A DNA stretch of 64,000 bases from Sclerotinia nivalis (Eukaryota > Ascomycota > Leotiomycetes > Helotiales > Sclerotiniaceae), in contig JAPEIS010000015.1 of the NCBI GenBank assembly GCA_029531795.1, forward strand, positions 930,001 through 994,000, read 5' to 3'. The notes beneath the pieces are model-generated. The model did not search any database. It had not been told where the DNA came from and was given only the letters and a program-made list of their open reading frames with translations. Positions within the stretch are counted from its first letter, which is position 1. Every line of letters begins with the position of its first letter. Both the position numbers and the translations under genes were made by a program. Positions 1 to 12,433 of the stretch are shown one piece after another.

Positions 1-1632
1 CAACCTCAAGAATCTCTTTCTGATTCTCAATGGCACGACTGGTACAACAATGAACATGGGCCTTTACGATTGCGTCTTCCCTTAATCAAAAATGGTTTTC
101 GCTACCGCGCAAACGACTTTTCCTCTTCAACTCCTGCCTCTCCATCTCATCCAGAATGGATGGCCATGTACGATGTCGCAGACATAGCTGCCATGAACAC
201 CGAAACCTATCTACGACTTCGCGGACCCGAAGTGAAAACCGACAGAGAAAAAGAAACAATGGCGCAGATCAAGGTGGATAGAAAGTTGTATGATTATATT
301 AGTGGCAGGGAAATAGACGGATATAAGAAGGTGGAGGAAGTGGGGTATGAGGAGGGGAATTACGTGGTTGCTTTCACGGCTGAAATCAACGAGGAACACG
401 AAGAAGAGTACAATAAATGGATGGAAGAGGAATATTTGCCAATGCTTGCAAAGATTCCAGGCTGGAGACGTACGAGACGCTTTGTTACGAGTAGCATACT
501 CGAAGGGAAAGAAGGAAAGGAATATTTGAGCATCCATGAGTACGCCCCTCAAAACGATGCATCAGGAGAAGCATATAAAGCAGCCATATCAACAGAATGG
601 TCTAAGAAAATCATTTCAAGTGCTTTGAAAACCAAAAAGGCTAGGCACTATGATTTATACTACACATTCGGTGCCGCACCTCGAGATATCTCCAACTTCT
701 CCCGGTCTTATTCGACGAGTTGGAAATCGATTGATGGGAAGACAAGCACTGGACCAAACACCATTGCCGAAGGCGGAGCAATAGAATCATACATCACAAC
801 GCAAGATGGGGTTGAACTCGCATACCGACTCGAGGGATCCGCTGACCCAACTGCTCCTCTTATTATCCTCAGCAATTCCATCCTCGTAACATATTCAATC
901 TGGACCCCCTTCATCCAAGCATTCCTCGCATCACCTACCGGTAAAAACTACCGCATCCTTCGTTACAACACCCGTGGTCGCACATCCAACGCCGGCTCTT
1001 TACCCATAACTATCGACCTTCTCGCTTCCGACATAATCCACATCCTAGACACCCTCCGCGTACCCAAAGCCGCCTGTTTAATCGGTGTCTCACTCGGTGG
1101 TATTACTGTCCTCAATACTGCTCTCAAATACCCCGATCGCGTCAATGCTTTCATATCCTGCGACACAAATGCCTACGCCCCTCCATCGAACCCCAAAGCT
1201 TGGGACGAGCGCATCGCCATGTCAGCCGCTGAATCCGCCAAATCGTCCAACAATGAACAGATTGTAGGATCCGAGTTGGCGGAGATCACAACGCGCAGAT
1301 GGTTCGTGGCAGAGAATTATGAAAATGGGACGCTGAGGAAAAGATTTGAGGATGTGAAGAAGCAGGTTGAGGAAAATAGTTTTGAAGGATTTCAAAAAGG
1401 TATGAAAGCTCTTTATCAATATGATATCAGGGAGGAGATGAAGAAGCCGGTCGTTGAGAAAGGCTTGTTTGTGGTTGGGGGTGGTGATGGCGTTTTACCC
1501 AAGACAATGAAGGAGATGGCGGCGAATTATGGAAATGGTGTTGAGTGTAAGGTTATTGAGGGAGCGGGACATCTACCGATGGTTGAAAAGCCAGAGGAGT
1601 TTGCTGATGTTGTAGCCAAATTTTTGGGTTAG
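1..1632 (+). CDS. EthD-like / alpha-beta hydrolase fusion, 5' end cut by window edge
   Basis: The reading frame is open from base 1 to the stop at 1630-1632 and there is no start codon inside the window before conserved sequence begins, so the 5' end is missing. The first part holds two ferredoxin-like segments of the EthD/dimeric alpha-beta-barrel type, recognisable by WHDWYNNEHGPLRLRLP near bases 30-80 and by EEYLPMLAKIPGWRRTRRF near 430-485. From about base 780 an alpha/beta-hydrolase domain resembling 3-oxoadipate enol-lactonases follows, with the nucleophile elbow GVSLGG (bases 1084-1101) and the histidine motif GAGHLPMVEKPEEF near the end. Family knowledge suggests a small-ester or lactone hydrolase; the substrate is unknown. 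No intron is needed in the visible part. The 3' flank (1633-2000) is AT-rich. The hydrolase call is firm; the role of the N-terminal half is uncertain. Confidence 0.85.
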   Translation, partial: QPQESLSDSQWHDWYNNEHGPLRLRLPLIKNGFRYRANDFSSSTPASPSHPEWMAMYDVADIAAMNTETYLRLRGPEVKTDREKETMAQIKVDRKLYDYISGREIDGYKKVEEVGYEEGNYVVAFTAEINEEHEEEYNKWMEEEYLPMLAKIPGWRRTRRFVTSSILEGKEGKEYLSIHEYAPQNDASGEAYKAAISTEWSKKIISSALKTKKARHYDLYYTFGAAPRDISNFSRSYSTSWKSIDGKTSTGPNTIAEGGAIESYITTQDGVELAYRLEGSADPTAPLIILSNSILVTYSIWTPFIQAFLASPTGKNYRILRYNTRGRTSNAGSLPITIDLLASDIIHILDTLRVPKAACLIGVSLGGITVLNTALKYPDRVNAFISCDTNAYAPPSNPKAWDERIAMSAAESAKSSNNEQIVGSELAEITTRRWFVAENYENGTLRKRFEDVKKQVEENSFEGFQKGMKALYQYDIREEMKKPVVEKGLFVVGGGDGVLPKTMKEMAANYGNGVECKVIEGAGHLPMVEKPEEFADVVAKFLG

Positions 1633-2291
1633 CTGAGATATATAGTTTGTTACTAGTTTCCAAATGATAAATTGCGATATATACGATCAAGCCTTTTAAT
1701 TTTAAGTATTTGTGAAAATCAGGATTTTCACTCAGCGATGTAAAATATTACTTGAATATATATATGTATAGAATTCCCATCTTACAAATCTAAATCCAAA
1801 GCCCCTCGACGAAAACTTTACACTTAGAGAAAAAAAGGAAAGAAAGATTACCAGCAGCTACCTACACAAATAAAAACTTCGCATATACATTCCGCTCTAT
1901 TATATATATATAACTGTCTACTTAATTACCAGTAACCTACATCCGCTTCTCCACTTTCCCTCATTCATAAAATTTAAATACTGCCCTACTGCGCGTCTGC
2001 CCGTCTACCTGTCTTTCTGTAAATTCCAACGATATGAGATGAGATGATATGATATGATATGATGTGATATGTTCCCACACGTCTATGAGAACTAATCAAC
2101 CAACCTAAATACATGTAGGTAGGTAAGATTACATAGAAGAGAATTGAGAAAACGGAGGAGAAAAGAAAAGAGAAAAAAAGAAAACGAAAACTAATAGAGA
2201 AAGCTAGATACAAAAGATACAAAAAACACAAACAAAAAAAAAAGCTGTTATGCTATGCAAAGTGAGCTTTTTTCTTTACACGCGTGTGTAT
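1633..2291. other. Convergent intergenic region, AT-rich
   Basis: This stretch separates two genes that converge on it. It contains several TATATA runs, A-rich tracts near 2150-2250 and a short imperfect pentanucleotide repeat. No coding signal was seen, so it probably holds the 3' UTRs of both genes. Confidence 0.6.
2031..2071. repeat. Imperfect GATAT/GAGAT microsatellite
   Basis: A run of roughly eight 5-base units of the form GATAT, GAGAT or GATGT is visible by eye. It lies in the non-coding gap downstream of two convergent genes. Confidence 0.75.
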
Positions 2292-5200
2292 TTATAGCGT
2301 ATACCTCACGGGCATAGTCCTCGTTCGGCTCGTTCTTCTTACTCCTTCCTCTTCTTCCTCATCCTCATCCTCATTCTCAACACCATCCCCATTTTCCGCA
2401 CCCCCCATCTCAACATCCGATAATTTACCGATAAATGTTTCGTCGCCGGGATCACTGTCTTGTATCATGTCAGGGTAGAGAGATGAATCGACATCTAGCA
2501 TCATCTCATCGCTATCGTCGTTTCCTTCTTGATCCGAATGTGAATGGGAGTGTGCGTTTGATGGGCCCGCAACATCGTATTCTCGAACCTTGGCCTTCTT
2601 GCTCGCTTTCAATCTTGGTCTTCCTTTTTGCCAACCCACTTTCCTCTTTTCCCCTATCTTTCCCTTCTTAGGGCTCTTTTTTTCGCTAGGTTCATTCGAT
2701 GTCCCCTTATTCGCCTTCGTCTTTCCTTTCCTATCCCCGCTTTTCTTATTCAAGCCGTGGATCTCCGCAAATGTCGGACCATAATCGAAAAGTAATTCCT
2801 CCCCAATCAAAATATTTCGAGTGGCCCGGAATGCAATCCTATGTTCCCCTTGAACTAACAGAATCTTTGGAACGCAATTCATACCTTCGGCTTCCGATTC
2901 AGCATGGTTGATAAATCGTGTTTTATTCCCCATCCGCGTAGCATCAATGACCCACTCTTTATTCAAAGTGAACAGAAAACTTAAGCGCCTTGCATCATAA
3001 CCCAGTCCCCTGCGTTCGGCTTCATTATCAGAAATCACTTCCCCGGTATATTCACTAATAAAGTCCCCTTTTTTGACAGGTTCTGCGGTGAAAAGTCCAA
3101 AGCCGGCGTTTGGGATCGGAGACTTTCCTAAAATAAGCTTTTTATTGACTCCGCGTTGCAAAGCTATATTCTGGCAGCCGTGCTGAAAGAGTTCATCTTT
3201 GTAACGGTTTTGCGGTCGAATGCGAGGAATTGCTCCGCAGGTATCGCATTGATCACCGCATTCGCGGTTCATTTGAAAGCAAATGCAGGTATCGGAAGAA
3301 CAAGCAAGGCCCTCAGCATGGCAAGAACACCCAGCGAACCGTCGTGCACAGTCTTCTGTGCATCCGCAGAATTGTTCGCAGAGAAGATTGTTGATTACGC
3401 AGTAGCAGTGCAGCTCGCGACGACAAGGACCTTCATGTACGCAGGGAACGGACTGGATGCGTAGATTGTGCATATGCGCCACGGTGCTATCTTGCCATCC
3501 TGGTTTGAGGCCGCGATTCCTAGGTACTGCTGTGGGGTCGTACCAATCTGTTCGCTCGCTCTGCTGCTGTTTGCGGAGACTCTTACTCCTGCTGGTAGAG
3601 CTTTCTTCCTCAAGGTCGAGAATTTTGGAATAGATCTGCCAGCAGGGTTTATCAAGAATATCCACAAGACTACATGGCTTTTTGGGTTTGGTTACTAGCA
3701 ATATACTTTTGAGCTCATTTTCTTCTTCTTGGGTCCAGGCATGATTCGTCCATTCAGTCCTTCCACGGTAACATTCTTCACCACATGCTTTTGCTGTGTC
3801 TTTGTTGGTATTCCAACGCTCTGGATGCCAATCCTCATTCTTATTACTGTGATCTCGAGCATTGTGTTTTCGCATGACTTCTGGACAATGCATAATAAAT
3901 CTCTCCCACACATACTCGTAATTCGACTTCCTGAATGATGATCGATCAGGAGAACCGATTTCCGAGGAACCATCACTGGGAATGTCCTTGTTGGTCTTCC
4001 GATAATTGTACTCACCATGAGTTGTACAGGCAGCACCTTGGCAGATTAGACAAGAAAATTGCGCCATTGTCTCCAGTCGTTCCGGGGGAGGTGGTTGATC
4101 GCCTGATAGTTTGTATAATTTGTCCTTTGAATCCTCCACCAACGCTTTGAACCGGGATTGAGATAGGACCACATCCTTCATATCAATATCAAAGCCTGCG
4201 GTCATTTCTTTGGCAATCAATTCCATTATCCTAAGCGTATCTCCAGATAGAGGGCCACCAAGTGTTTCGAGAACTAATCTTTTCTCCCTTATAGGGTATG
4301 GTAGTTTTTCAGGCTTATGTCCCAAATAGTATCGAATGAGTGCATCTCTATTGCAATTCTCGTACCCCATATTCTCTAAAAAGACATCTACATGCCTGTC
4401 GATTTGAGATATTTGTTCCTTCTCTCTTGGGTCATCATTTCTTTCCGCATAAGCTGTGTGTAGGTCCTTTTCAAATTTATTCATAGCCTTCTCCTCATTT
4501 TGTACAACTAACGGAATATACCGGAGTATATCATCGTCTCCGGTAAGATGATTTCGGATAACATTAGTGTGATGAGTGTAGCTGGGTGTTCGCTCCACAC
4601 CACCATCTCCAACTATCATTGGTAGAACGTAATTTGGCGTTTTGTATTTCTTGATTGTCTGTTAGCAACCCGTGAGCGATGTGAGATCTAAAAACTTACT
4701 TGAATGTTCAATTTTATAGCTCCCTTAATATGTCCATCTGGTGCTTCCAAAGATGCAAAGGGGCTTTCTTTGTTGTCCAGGGTATCGTTATTCAATGCTA
4801 TCCGAGCGCGCAGATGTCTTTTCTCCAGAAGAGATTCAAGGCTAAGGCTCCAGTCTTCCATCATTGCCTCCTCCGAAATGCCAAAACTTACTTTAATCTC
4901 ATCCATTGACGTTTCTTGGCGCACCATTTGAGTGAATGCATCTGGGGTTGAAGAGTTTTCTTTGGACAGGGCAGGTGCTTCTAATCTTCGGCTTGTCTCC
5001 TCTTCAGGACTTTTATGGGAAGTTGATGCAGAGCGGGTGGATAAAGGCCTCGACACTAAGTATTTACTGGGATCTTGACCCCTTTTTCTTTTCCTTTGGA
5101 GCGCCGGCCTAATGTCGTCATCATCATCGTCCACAGCCTCATCGTCGGCGATACCTCTCCCTCCCGTACTCCTCTGCATTTGTTTCTTCAGCTTTTCCCA

Positions 5201-6625
5201 GGCTGGCCCGCGTCTTGGACCGCCATGATTTCCCTTTTTTTGGTAAACGAACCTTCGAACTTCGGGATTATCAGCACCACTCGGAGATTCATCACTCATG
5301 ATCCCGTTTTCGGCATGATATAAGCTGTCAGTTCCGTCTGCTTGCAAGCTCCTTTCTGGAAGTCCCTTATTGTGATTTTTATGTTCAGCATCATCATCCC
5401 TATCGATGTTCCGGTTAGTTGCTCTGGCCGATTTAACATCATCCGTCCCTCTTCCTACTACTTCACGCCTGGCCTGAGAGGCTTCTTTTGAAATTAGTCG
5501 ATTCGAGTGTTTATCTTCCTTTGCCGTTGATTTATTATACCTTGCCTCTCTTTCTATACGCGAACCCTGCAAGATATCTTTCTCCTTACCTGAATCAAGG
5601 TCCGTCCAGGTTTCATTGTCGTTTTGACTTCCAAGACTACCATCATTAACCCGAGTATGACTACTTAATACTATTGGGGGGAACAACCTTTTTGCAGAAA
5701 ATGGAGATTCTGTGATCTCGGCAGGTGAGCCAGGGCGTTGCTGTCTTGGCGTTGCAACCCTTTCAGACACAAGATGAGACGACGAAATATTTCTAGATCC
5801 TTTCCTCGGAGAAGGATCATTCGTGTAGAGTGATAAAACAGGGTTGACAAAAGGTGTCATGCGTGTGCCATTTTCCCTCGCAGTGGCGGGAACCAGCGGC
5901 GAAACGTCGGCTGTTGAAGTTGCCGTAGCCTTCGAACTTGATTGCTGGTCCACAACATGAGAGGTGTTGGAAGTAGGTACTGCCCTTGACGAGGTCACGT
6001 AAATTTTTAATTCTCCTGCTGTTGATCTTGCTGAGCTAGGCGCAGAAGTCTTTCTCTCTTGTGTTAAATTGGAGCTGACTGGACCAACTGATCCCGAGTT
6101 GGATTTTCGGTGTGCTGTTTTGCGGGCAGTGTAGTTTTGTCGGAGAGAAGGAACAATGCTTTCCGTCTCCGCGCCATTAGATTTTGGCCTCGAAGATGAC
6201 CTTCTAGTCATATCATCATTGCTACTGGTGCCACCATTTTGCTTTGAAAGATATGTTGATACTTGTATACGAGGTTCATCGTCGGATTCACCCTCCGACA
6301 AAAGGCTATATGTTCCTCCGTTTTGATAATTTGGTACCTTCGCTGGTGGCTTTTCCGATGTTTTCACAGGCGCATTTGCTGGCAATTTGGCTGATTTCGT
6401 CTTTCCTTCCGATGTTGCCGGCGGAAAAGGTTCATCATCGGACGATAATGACAAATCGATGATTTCCTTATCACGTTTCTCGAAGATTGTCTTGGGGCTT
6501 TCCTTGCGCTTCTCGCCGCCCTTCTTGTCCCGATCATCATCTTCGGTGAGATCAATAACTCTAGATAAAGCCGCTCTGTTGCGGCTTTCACCAGCAAAGC
6601 GCGACGCGTTGCTACCTCCAGGCAT
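2292..6625 (-). CDS. kmt6: Histone H3K27 methyltransferase, Polycomb KMT6/EZH2 type
   Basis: Catalytic subunit of PRC2, which methylates H3K27 in facultative heterochromatin. Two minus-strand ORFs join: exon 1 is 6625-4700, and exon 2 starts most likely at 4649 and runs to 2292. The donor is CAA|GTAAGT, a GCTAAC branch site is present, and the acceptor CAATCAAG gives a 50-nt phase-0 intron (an acceptor at 4658 is also in frame). The product is about 1427 aa. Exon 1 is mostly disordered, rich in Ser and charged residues, with VIDLTEDDD and IIDLS motifs that resemble SUMO-interacting sequences. Exon 2 carries a Cys-rich CXC/pre-SET region (about residues 390-475 of that exon) and a SET domain (about 493-615) with RFINHA, in place of the usual NHS, and EELLFDYG. 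The tail has an AT-hook-like KGRPRLK, an acidic stretch and an Arg-rich end. Family assignment is secure from the CXC-SET order. Confidence 0.93.
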
Positions 6626-7653
6626 TTTGAGATCGGTGTCTTCGAAGCTGGTCTCGCCTCAGACTAACTCCTTCCGCCTGTCGATTCGATATGCTACCTC
6701 TCGGGAAAGCAGGTTTTGACACAAGATATGCGATTCATGACAGAAAATTTCGTTTATTTGAGGTAGTTTTTGTTCTGTAATTGTCGTACAAGTTGATAAG
6801 CTTCAGAAGAAAGACTTCAATGCAAGTAACGTGATTTTATGCAAATATTAGAAAGTGAATGAATTAGAATGGGTTGAAAAGAGTGAAAGTATTATAAGTT
6901 ATGATACGAGAGATGAGGATCGATTGAGGGTGAACTAGAGTTGCGATCTAAATATCATACTTCGAAAATACCTGTATTTCAAAAGAAGATATAGTTGATC
7001 GTTTTACCCGTTAACCATACACAATTTGTCACTCTCTTCGTGTCTCGCTGGCTGCTGCTATCCACCATCAGTGATCTTAGTTTCTTTGACGTTCGAAGCT
7101 ATACAATATTTGTGGTATTTGGTAATATGAAGATGAGAGTTATGGAGAAATTGTCATGAAGATATATTTTACCTACATAAAGAAGAAGTTGCTTGTTTGC
7201 TGTTTCAGTGATGTTGATTTTTTATTGCTTATTGTGAGGTTGTGGTTGCACGAACAAAATTTGGATATTACCTAAGCAACCGGTGAGTTTAAAGTTTAAA
7301 TGATTGAAATAGTAAAATATTAGTAAGGCTCAATACAAAACAAATATCTAAATTTTTTTTTCTCAAAGCTTAAGCAGCTGTTGATCATTCCTCTTGCTGA
7401 TAAAGATCACCAAGAAAGAACAATTATTATCATCAATATATAGTATATGATGCTACTCAAGTGTGTTCTGATTAGACATATAGAACATCAGTCATCAAAT
7501 TCAGTTGTTTTCCTTATCGGGGTCTATATGTTATAGATGAGACAATAGAAACAGTACTATTGATGAAATAAAGTTATCTCTCTCTCTCATTTTGCCCCTT
7601 CACTGTTGTTAATCTTCATGGGCTGTACAAATAATGGAAATAATTGGTTGCAT

Positions 7654-7690
7654 CACGTGATATGATACAGCACCACCAAAATGTCACGTG
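7654..7690. promoter_or_regulatory. Pair of CACGTG (E-box) sites
   Basis: Two perfect CACGTG palindromes lie at 7654-7659 and 7685-7690, 31 bp apart, both preceded by T (TCACGTG). They sit about 540 bp upstream of the beta-galactosidase start and about 1 kb from the KMT6 start. Such sites bind bHLH factors in fungi; which gene they serve, if either, is inference. Confidence 0.4.
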
Positions 7691-8156
7691 GCTATATCCG
7701 GTGCACTCCGAAAAAAGCGGAGACTTGCACCAGCCACCTCCATTATTTCCTGCTGTCAAACTTCATCCATCCTAAATTCGTGGAGAACAATTTGCTCCAC
7801 AATGATGTAAACATCAGTTTATTGGGTGGAAAAATATCTCAAGTTTATCCGTGATCTTGCAGGGGCAACCATACAGCTGTCAAGGAAAATTGGTTTATGT
7901 GGGACTTCATGTACACTAATTCACGTAGCTGCCGAATTTCGGTAGAACCATATTCCGGTCATTCAAGAAATTAATATCCCCCAATGCGATGCCAATGTTA
8001 CTACCCCTCTCCGGATCATATTCGGGGCCAGAATCGTCCCATTGCTGTCAATCTATTGGGCAGCTTAGAGAAATACAAGACTAAGTTTGCAAGACCACCC
8101 TCGGTACAAACGACCCCAGGTTGTCTGGCTGGCAGTGGGTCGCTTCGGACGAGATG

Positions 8157-8166
8157 TATATATATA
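8157..8166 (+). promoter_or_regulatory. TATA element of the beta-galactosidase gene
   Basis: The run TATATATATA lies about 65-75 bp upstream of the ATG at 8231, a plausible TATA position for a gene with a short 5' UTR. Positional inference only. Confidence 0.45.
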
Positions 8167-8230
8167 GAGCTTGATCCTAAATATCGTTTCCTGGATTAAG
8201 CGATACGATTTCCTACTTATCTGCTGCACC

Positions 8231-11200
8231 ATGTTGTTGCAATCACTACTTGCATGGGCATTGTTGGCTATAGGGCCATGTATCGCTCAAAATAGTACAA
8301 ATAGCACATGGCCAATACACAACAATGGTCTGACTACGCAAGTTGAGTGGGACCACTATAGTCTGATAGTCGATGGGCAACGTTTCTTTTTGTGGTCTGG
8401 CGAGTTCCATTACTGGCGAATTCCAGTACCGGAACTTTGGATTGATGTCCTTCAAAAAGTTAAGGCTGCTGGTAAGTTGGTTTTCCCGTTGGTTGTAAAT
8501 ATTGTAGCTAACTCCCACAAAGGCTTTAACACCTTTGCCATCTATACGCATTGGTACTTTCACAATCCAAACCCCGACACGCTAGACTTCGAAAACGCGG
8601 CACACAATTTCACGAAGATTTTTGATCTCGCCAAGGAATTGGGAATGTTTGTGGTGTTCCGTCCGGGGCCCTATGTTAATGCCGAGTCCAATGCCGGAGC
8701 ATTCCCATTATGGTTGACCACTGGAGCTTATGGAGCTCTGCGAAATAATGATGAAAGATACACTGAAGCTTGGAAACCATTTTGGGAAAAGGTTGCCTCC
8801 ATTGTCGCCCCTTATCAATACACCCATGGAGGGAACGTTCTCACTTATCAAATCGAGAACGAGCTGGGCTCACAATGGCGTGGCACTCCATCAAACAAAG
8901 TACCCAATCTATCTTCCGTTCAGTACATGGAAGCATTGGAAGCCTCAGCACGAGCTCAAGGTATCACGATACCATTCCAGGCCAACGATCCCAATCTTAA
9001 TTCGGATTCGTGGTCGAAAGACTTCTACGATGGTTATGGATCCGTGGACGTCTATGGCATGGACTCTTATCCAGCGTGCTGGACCTGTAATTTGACCGAA
9101 TGCGATTCCACGAATGGAGCATACAAAGCCTTCAACGTCATCGATTACTATGACCATTTCGAAGCAATTTCACCAACCCAGCCATCATTCCTTCCGGAGT
9201 TTCAGGGCGGTAGTTTCAATCCTTGGGGTGGTCCCGAAGGAGGATGTCCGGAAAACTCTCCTGCTGACTTTGCGAATCTTTTCTATCGCAACAACGTTGG
9301 TCAGAGAGTGACAGCTATGAGTCTCTACATGATTTACGGGGGAACAAACTGGGGTTGGTTAGCTGCTCCTGTCGTGGCAACCAGTTATGATTATTCAAGT
9401 CCGATATCTGAAAACAGAATGATCAATGACAAGTATGCGGAGACCAAATTATTTGGCCACTTCCTTCGTGTGGCAAAAGATTTGACAAAGACCGACCGAA
9501 TCGGAACAAGCAAAACTGCTTCGACCAATCCAAATGTTGTATATTCCGAAATCCGCAATCCAGACACTAATGCTGCATTCTACGTTACGATCCACCGAGA
9601 ATCAACAGTTGGAACCAGAGAAGAATTCTATATCAACGCTAACACTTCCAAAGGCGCATTCAAAATTCCTCAAAAGGCTGCGCCCATTGTTTTGAATGGC
9701 TTCCAATCTAAGATTATTGTCACCGATTTCAATTTTGGTTCCCACTCCCTTTTGTACTCCACAGCTGAAGTCCTATCTCATTCCATTGTGGATGATCAAG
9801 ACATTCTAGCTCTCTGGATGCCAACTGGTGAAGCCGGCGAATTTGTTGTCACTGGCGCAAAGTCCGGAAGCGTTTCCAGTTGCGGAGGCTGCTCTTCCGT
9901 TGGGTTCTATCTACAGGGAGATGACCTCCTCGTGACCATTTCGCAATCTAAAGGCATCAGTATTTTGACATTCGATGATGGTCTTCGTGTTCTCGTCATG
10001 GATAGGTCGTTCGCATACGAATTCTGGGTTCCAGTTTTAACAGCAGATCCATTCAGCCCCGCGAATGAGACTGTCTTCGTTCAAGGCCCAAGTCTAGTCA
10101 GAAGCGCTGCCTATTCCTCAGATGGTACGACTTTAGATCTTACCGGAGATAATAATGGAACTTCAACACAAATCCAGGTCTTCCCACCTAAGTCTGTCAG
10201 CAAAGTCACTTGGAATGGCCAAGCCATCACTACGAAAAAAACAGATTACGATAGCTTGATCGGTAGTCTTACTGGTCCTGCACTTGATTCTCTGACTTTA
10301 CCGACTATCTCGGGTTGGAAAGCCAATGACAGCTTACCGGAGCGTTTACCAACTTATGATGATAGCTGGTGGGTCGCTGCCGATCACATGAATACTTCAA
10401 ACCCAACCAAACCAGAAACGCTTCCAGTGCTCTACATTGATGACTATGGATATCATGTTGGCAATCATCTCTGGCGTGGAAGGTTTGAGGGTTCAGCAAC
10501 CGGAGTATATCTCAGTGTCACTGGAGGTCGTGCTTTTGGATACAGTGCATGGTTGAATGGCGAGTTCATTGGCTCATACCTAGGAGCTGCTTACCCAGAT
10601 ACCGGAAAATTGACATTCTCGTTCGGTAACGTAACTGTCAACTCAAACTCCACAAACATCCTTCTCGTCCTTCAAGACAATTCTGGTCACGACGAAACAA
10701 GTGAAGCACTCAATCCTCGAGGTATCAACAACGCAACTCTAATTAGTTCTTCTGCCAAGAATTTCACATCCTGGAAAGTAACTGGTACAGCCGGTAAGCC
10801 AGATACAGCGATTGACCCTGTCCGCGGTATTCTCTCAGAAGGTGGTCTCTACGCCGAACGTCTCGGATGGCACCTCCCCGGTTTCGACGACAGTGAATGG
10901 TCCTCCGCATCCCCAAGCAACGCATCCTCTTCAGCCGGCGTAACATTCTACCGCACGACCGTTCCCCTAGCCATCCCTACCGGCCTCGACGTTGCAATCT
11001 CCTTTACTCTCAATGCTTCTCCCTCCAACGCAGCTCTCCGCGTTCTCCTCTTCGTAAACGGATACCAATATGGACGATTCAGTCCTTGGATTGGAAATCA
11101 AGTTGAATTTCCCGTACCACCTGGAATCTTAAATTATGATGGGGATAATGTTATTGGATTGAGTGTTTGGAAACAGGAAGAGGGAGGCGAGAGTATGGGT

Positions 11201-11311
11201 GTTAATGTTGGGTGGAAAGTTACCGGGGCTTTTGCAAGTAGTTTTGAGCCGATTTTTGATGCGGCTTACTTGCAGCCTGGGTGGACCGAGGAGAGATTAC
11301 AGTATGCTTGA
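8231..11311 (+). CDS. Secreted beta-galactosidase, glycoside hydrolase family 35
   Basis: Retaining GH35 enzyme that removes terminal beta-galactose, probably from plant cell-wall galactans or xyloglucan, outside the cell. The ATG at 8231 begins a clear signal peptide ([20 protein letters not shown]); the frame stays open upstream but only with a TTG. A 51-nt intron at 8472-8522 (GTAAGT, GCTAAC, AAAG) is in frame and stop-free; removing it restores [16 protein letters not shown]. Catalytic acid/base is the Glu in IENELGSQ (codon 8861-8863); the nucleophile is the Glu in LPEFQGG (codon 9197-9199). The spliced product is about 1009 aa, normal for fungal GH35 enzymes with several C-terminal beta domains, and has many N-glycosylation sequons. 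It stands alone between a chromatin gene and an uncharacterised gene. Confidence in family is very high; substrate preference cannot be read. Confidence 0.95.
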   Translation: MLLQSLLAWALLAIGPCIAQNSTNSTWPIHNNGLTTQVEWDHYSLIVDGQRFFLWSGEFHYWRIPVPELWIDVLQKVKAAGKLVFPLVVNIVANSHKGFNTFAIYTHWYFHNPNPDTLDFENAAHNFTKIFDLAKELGMFVVFRPGPYVNAESNAGAFPLWLTTGAYGALRNNDERYTEAWKPFWEKVASIVAPYQYTHGGNVLTYQIENELGSQWRGTPSNKVPNLSSVQYMEALEASARAQGITIPFQANDPNLNSDSWSKDFYDGYGSVDVYGMDSYPACWTCNLTECDSTNGAYKAFNVIDYYDHFEAISPTQPSFLPEFQGGSFNPWGGPEGGCPENSPADFANLFYRNNVGQRVTAMSLYMIYGGTNWGWLAAPVVATSYDYSSPISENRMINDKYAETKLFGHFLRVAKDLTKTDRIGTSKTASTNPNVVYSEIRNPDTNAAFYVTIHRESTVGTREEFYINANTSKGAFKIPQKAAPIVLNGFQSKIIVTDFNFGSHSLLYSTAEVLSHSIVDDQDILALWMPTGEAGEFVVTGAKSGSVSSCGGCSSVGFYLQGDDLLVTISQSKGISILTFDDGLRVLVMDRSFAYEFWVPVLTADPFSPANETVFVQGPSLVRSAAYSSDGTTLDLTGDNNGTSTQIQVFPPKSVSKVTWNGQAITTKKTDYDSLIGSLTGPALDSLTLPTISGWKANDSLPERLPTYDDSWWVAADHMNTSNPTKPETLPVLYIDDYGYHVGNHLWRGRFEGSATGVYLSVTGGRAFGYSAWLNGEFIGSYLGAAYPDTGKLTFSFGNVTVNSNSTNILLVLQDNSGHDETSEALNPRGINNATLISSSAKNFTSWKVTGTAGKPDTAIDPVRGILSEGGLYAERLGWHLPGFDDSEWSSASPSNASSSAGVTFYRTTVPLAIPTGLDVAISFTLNASPSNAALRVLLFVNGYQYGRFSPWIGNQVEFPVPPGILNYDGDNVIGLSVWKQEEGGESMGVNVGWKVTGAFASSFEPIFDAAYLQPGWTEERLQYA
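8472..8522 (+). other. In-frame 51-nt intron in the GH35 gene
   Basis: Donor GTAAGT, branch GCTAAC and acceptor AAAG lie within a continuous ORF. The 17 codons between them break a motif that is otherwise conserved in GH35 enzymes, so this is an intron. Because it is a multiple of three and stop-free, a naive ORF call would include it in the protein. Confidence 0.9.
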
Positions 11312-12433
11312 GGTGGATTAAATGACAGCTTAATGGCCGTAACGATGTGTACGATTTGATGTATGGAGAAAAAAAATCTATTGTATTATTTGAATAAAAG
11401 TTAAAATGCAAAAGTTCTTTGCAACATATTGCTTTCTTTGTTACTGCCACTGTTTTGACTGCAATTTTTGGTTCTACCATGCTTGCCTATGTTGAATAAT
11501 TCCCGTTTCTCGTCCCACTAGGGTGCGATTTCTGCTTTTTGAAAAGAGCAATGAATCATTGCTTTGCCTTCATTTTTATGTTCCATTCGATTCGAACACT
11601 TCGAAGCGACTTGAATATTAAAATCGATTTCATTCCTCACCATTAATTATGCCTCACGAACAGTAGCTTTTTTGATTTATTTTTGATCATAACAACCACA
11701 TTCACCAAATAATGCAGAGCTACTCTTGAAGAGATGCATTTTTTGTGTGAAATTTAGGTGCAGTTCGTTTATTTGGGTGGTGCTAAACCTTTTTATATTG
11801 AAGTAGCGTAGGGTTTGTATCTGGGATTTTGGGAAAGGGATTTGCATATTATATATTCATGTGTTTAAGTGATTCAAAGTTCTCTTTGAATTAAGAAATA
11901 CGTTTAATTGTTATTACGTTCTATTGGTTTTAAGATCTTCAAGTCATGCAAAAAAAGAATCTCTTCGGAATTTTCTTCAACTCGACATTTGAAACTCAAA
12001 GCTGGATGAGTACATTTGAGTGACAATTGTCTTTTATAAAACATAAACTTTTTAAGTTTATTTGTATACAATGTTTCAAAAATTTATAATTGTTCAGACT
12101 GAAAGTTTTTATATCTGGTATATCTGGTCTGCTAGTACGGACTGTTGAACAAACTGAACGCAAGTCTCATTCAGACATGCAGCCGGTTTACATTTGCTTG
12201 TCATGAATCTTGTTTTATAAAGTCACGCTTTTATTGATACCATGATCCTATCATAGTTATCTATTTACATACCACTGCCATGCTATCCAATATATTTTAC
12301 CGTCCTCATCACTTCTTTCCACTATTTCCCCTCCTCCTCCAATCAACATCCGGACATCGCAATAAATAAGCTCCATTAAAAGAAGTTCCAACACCTGCAC
12401 ATCGAACCTTCCCTTCACAGATGATTCTGCAAA
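11312..12433. other. Convergent AT-rich intergenic region
   Basis: No ORF with recognisable features is present. The sequence is AT-rich with poly-T tracts and short TATATA runs. It lies between convergent genes. Confidence 0.6.

Larger units (their letters stand above)
6626..8230. other. Divergent intergenic region between KMT6 and the beta-galactosidase
   Basis: About 1.6 kb of AT-rich DNA between divergent genes, presumably holding both promoters. No convincing coding sequence was found. It contains paired CACGTG sites (7654-7690), a CT-rich run near 7575 and a TATA element close to the downstream gene. Confidence 0.6.
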
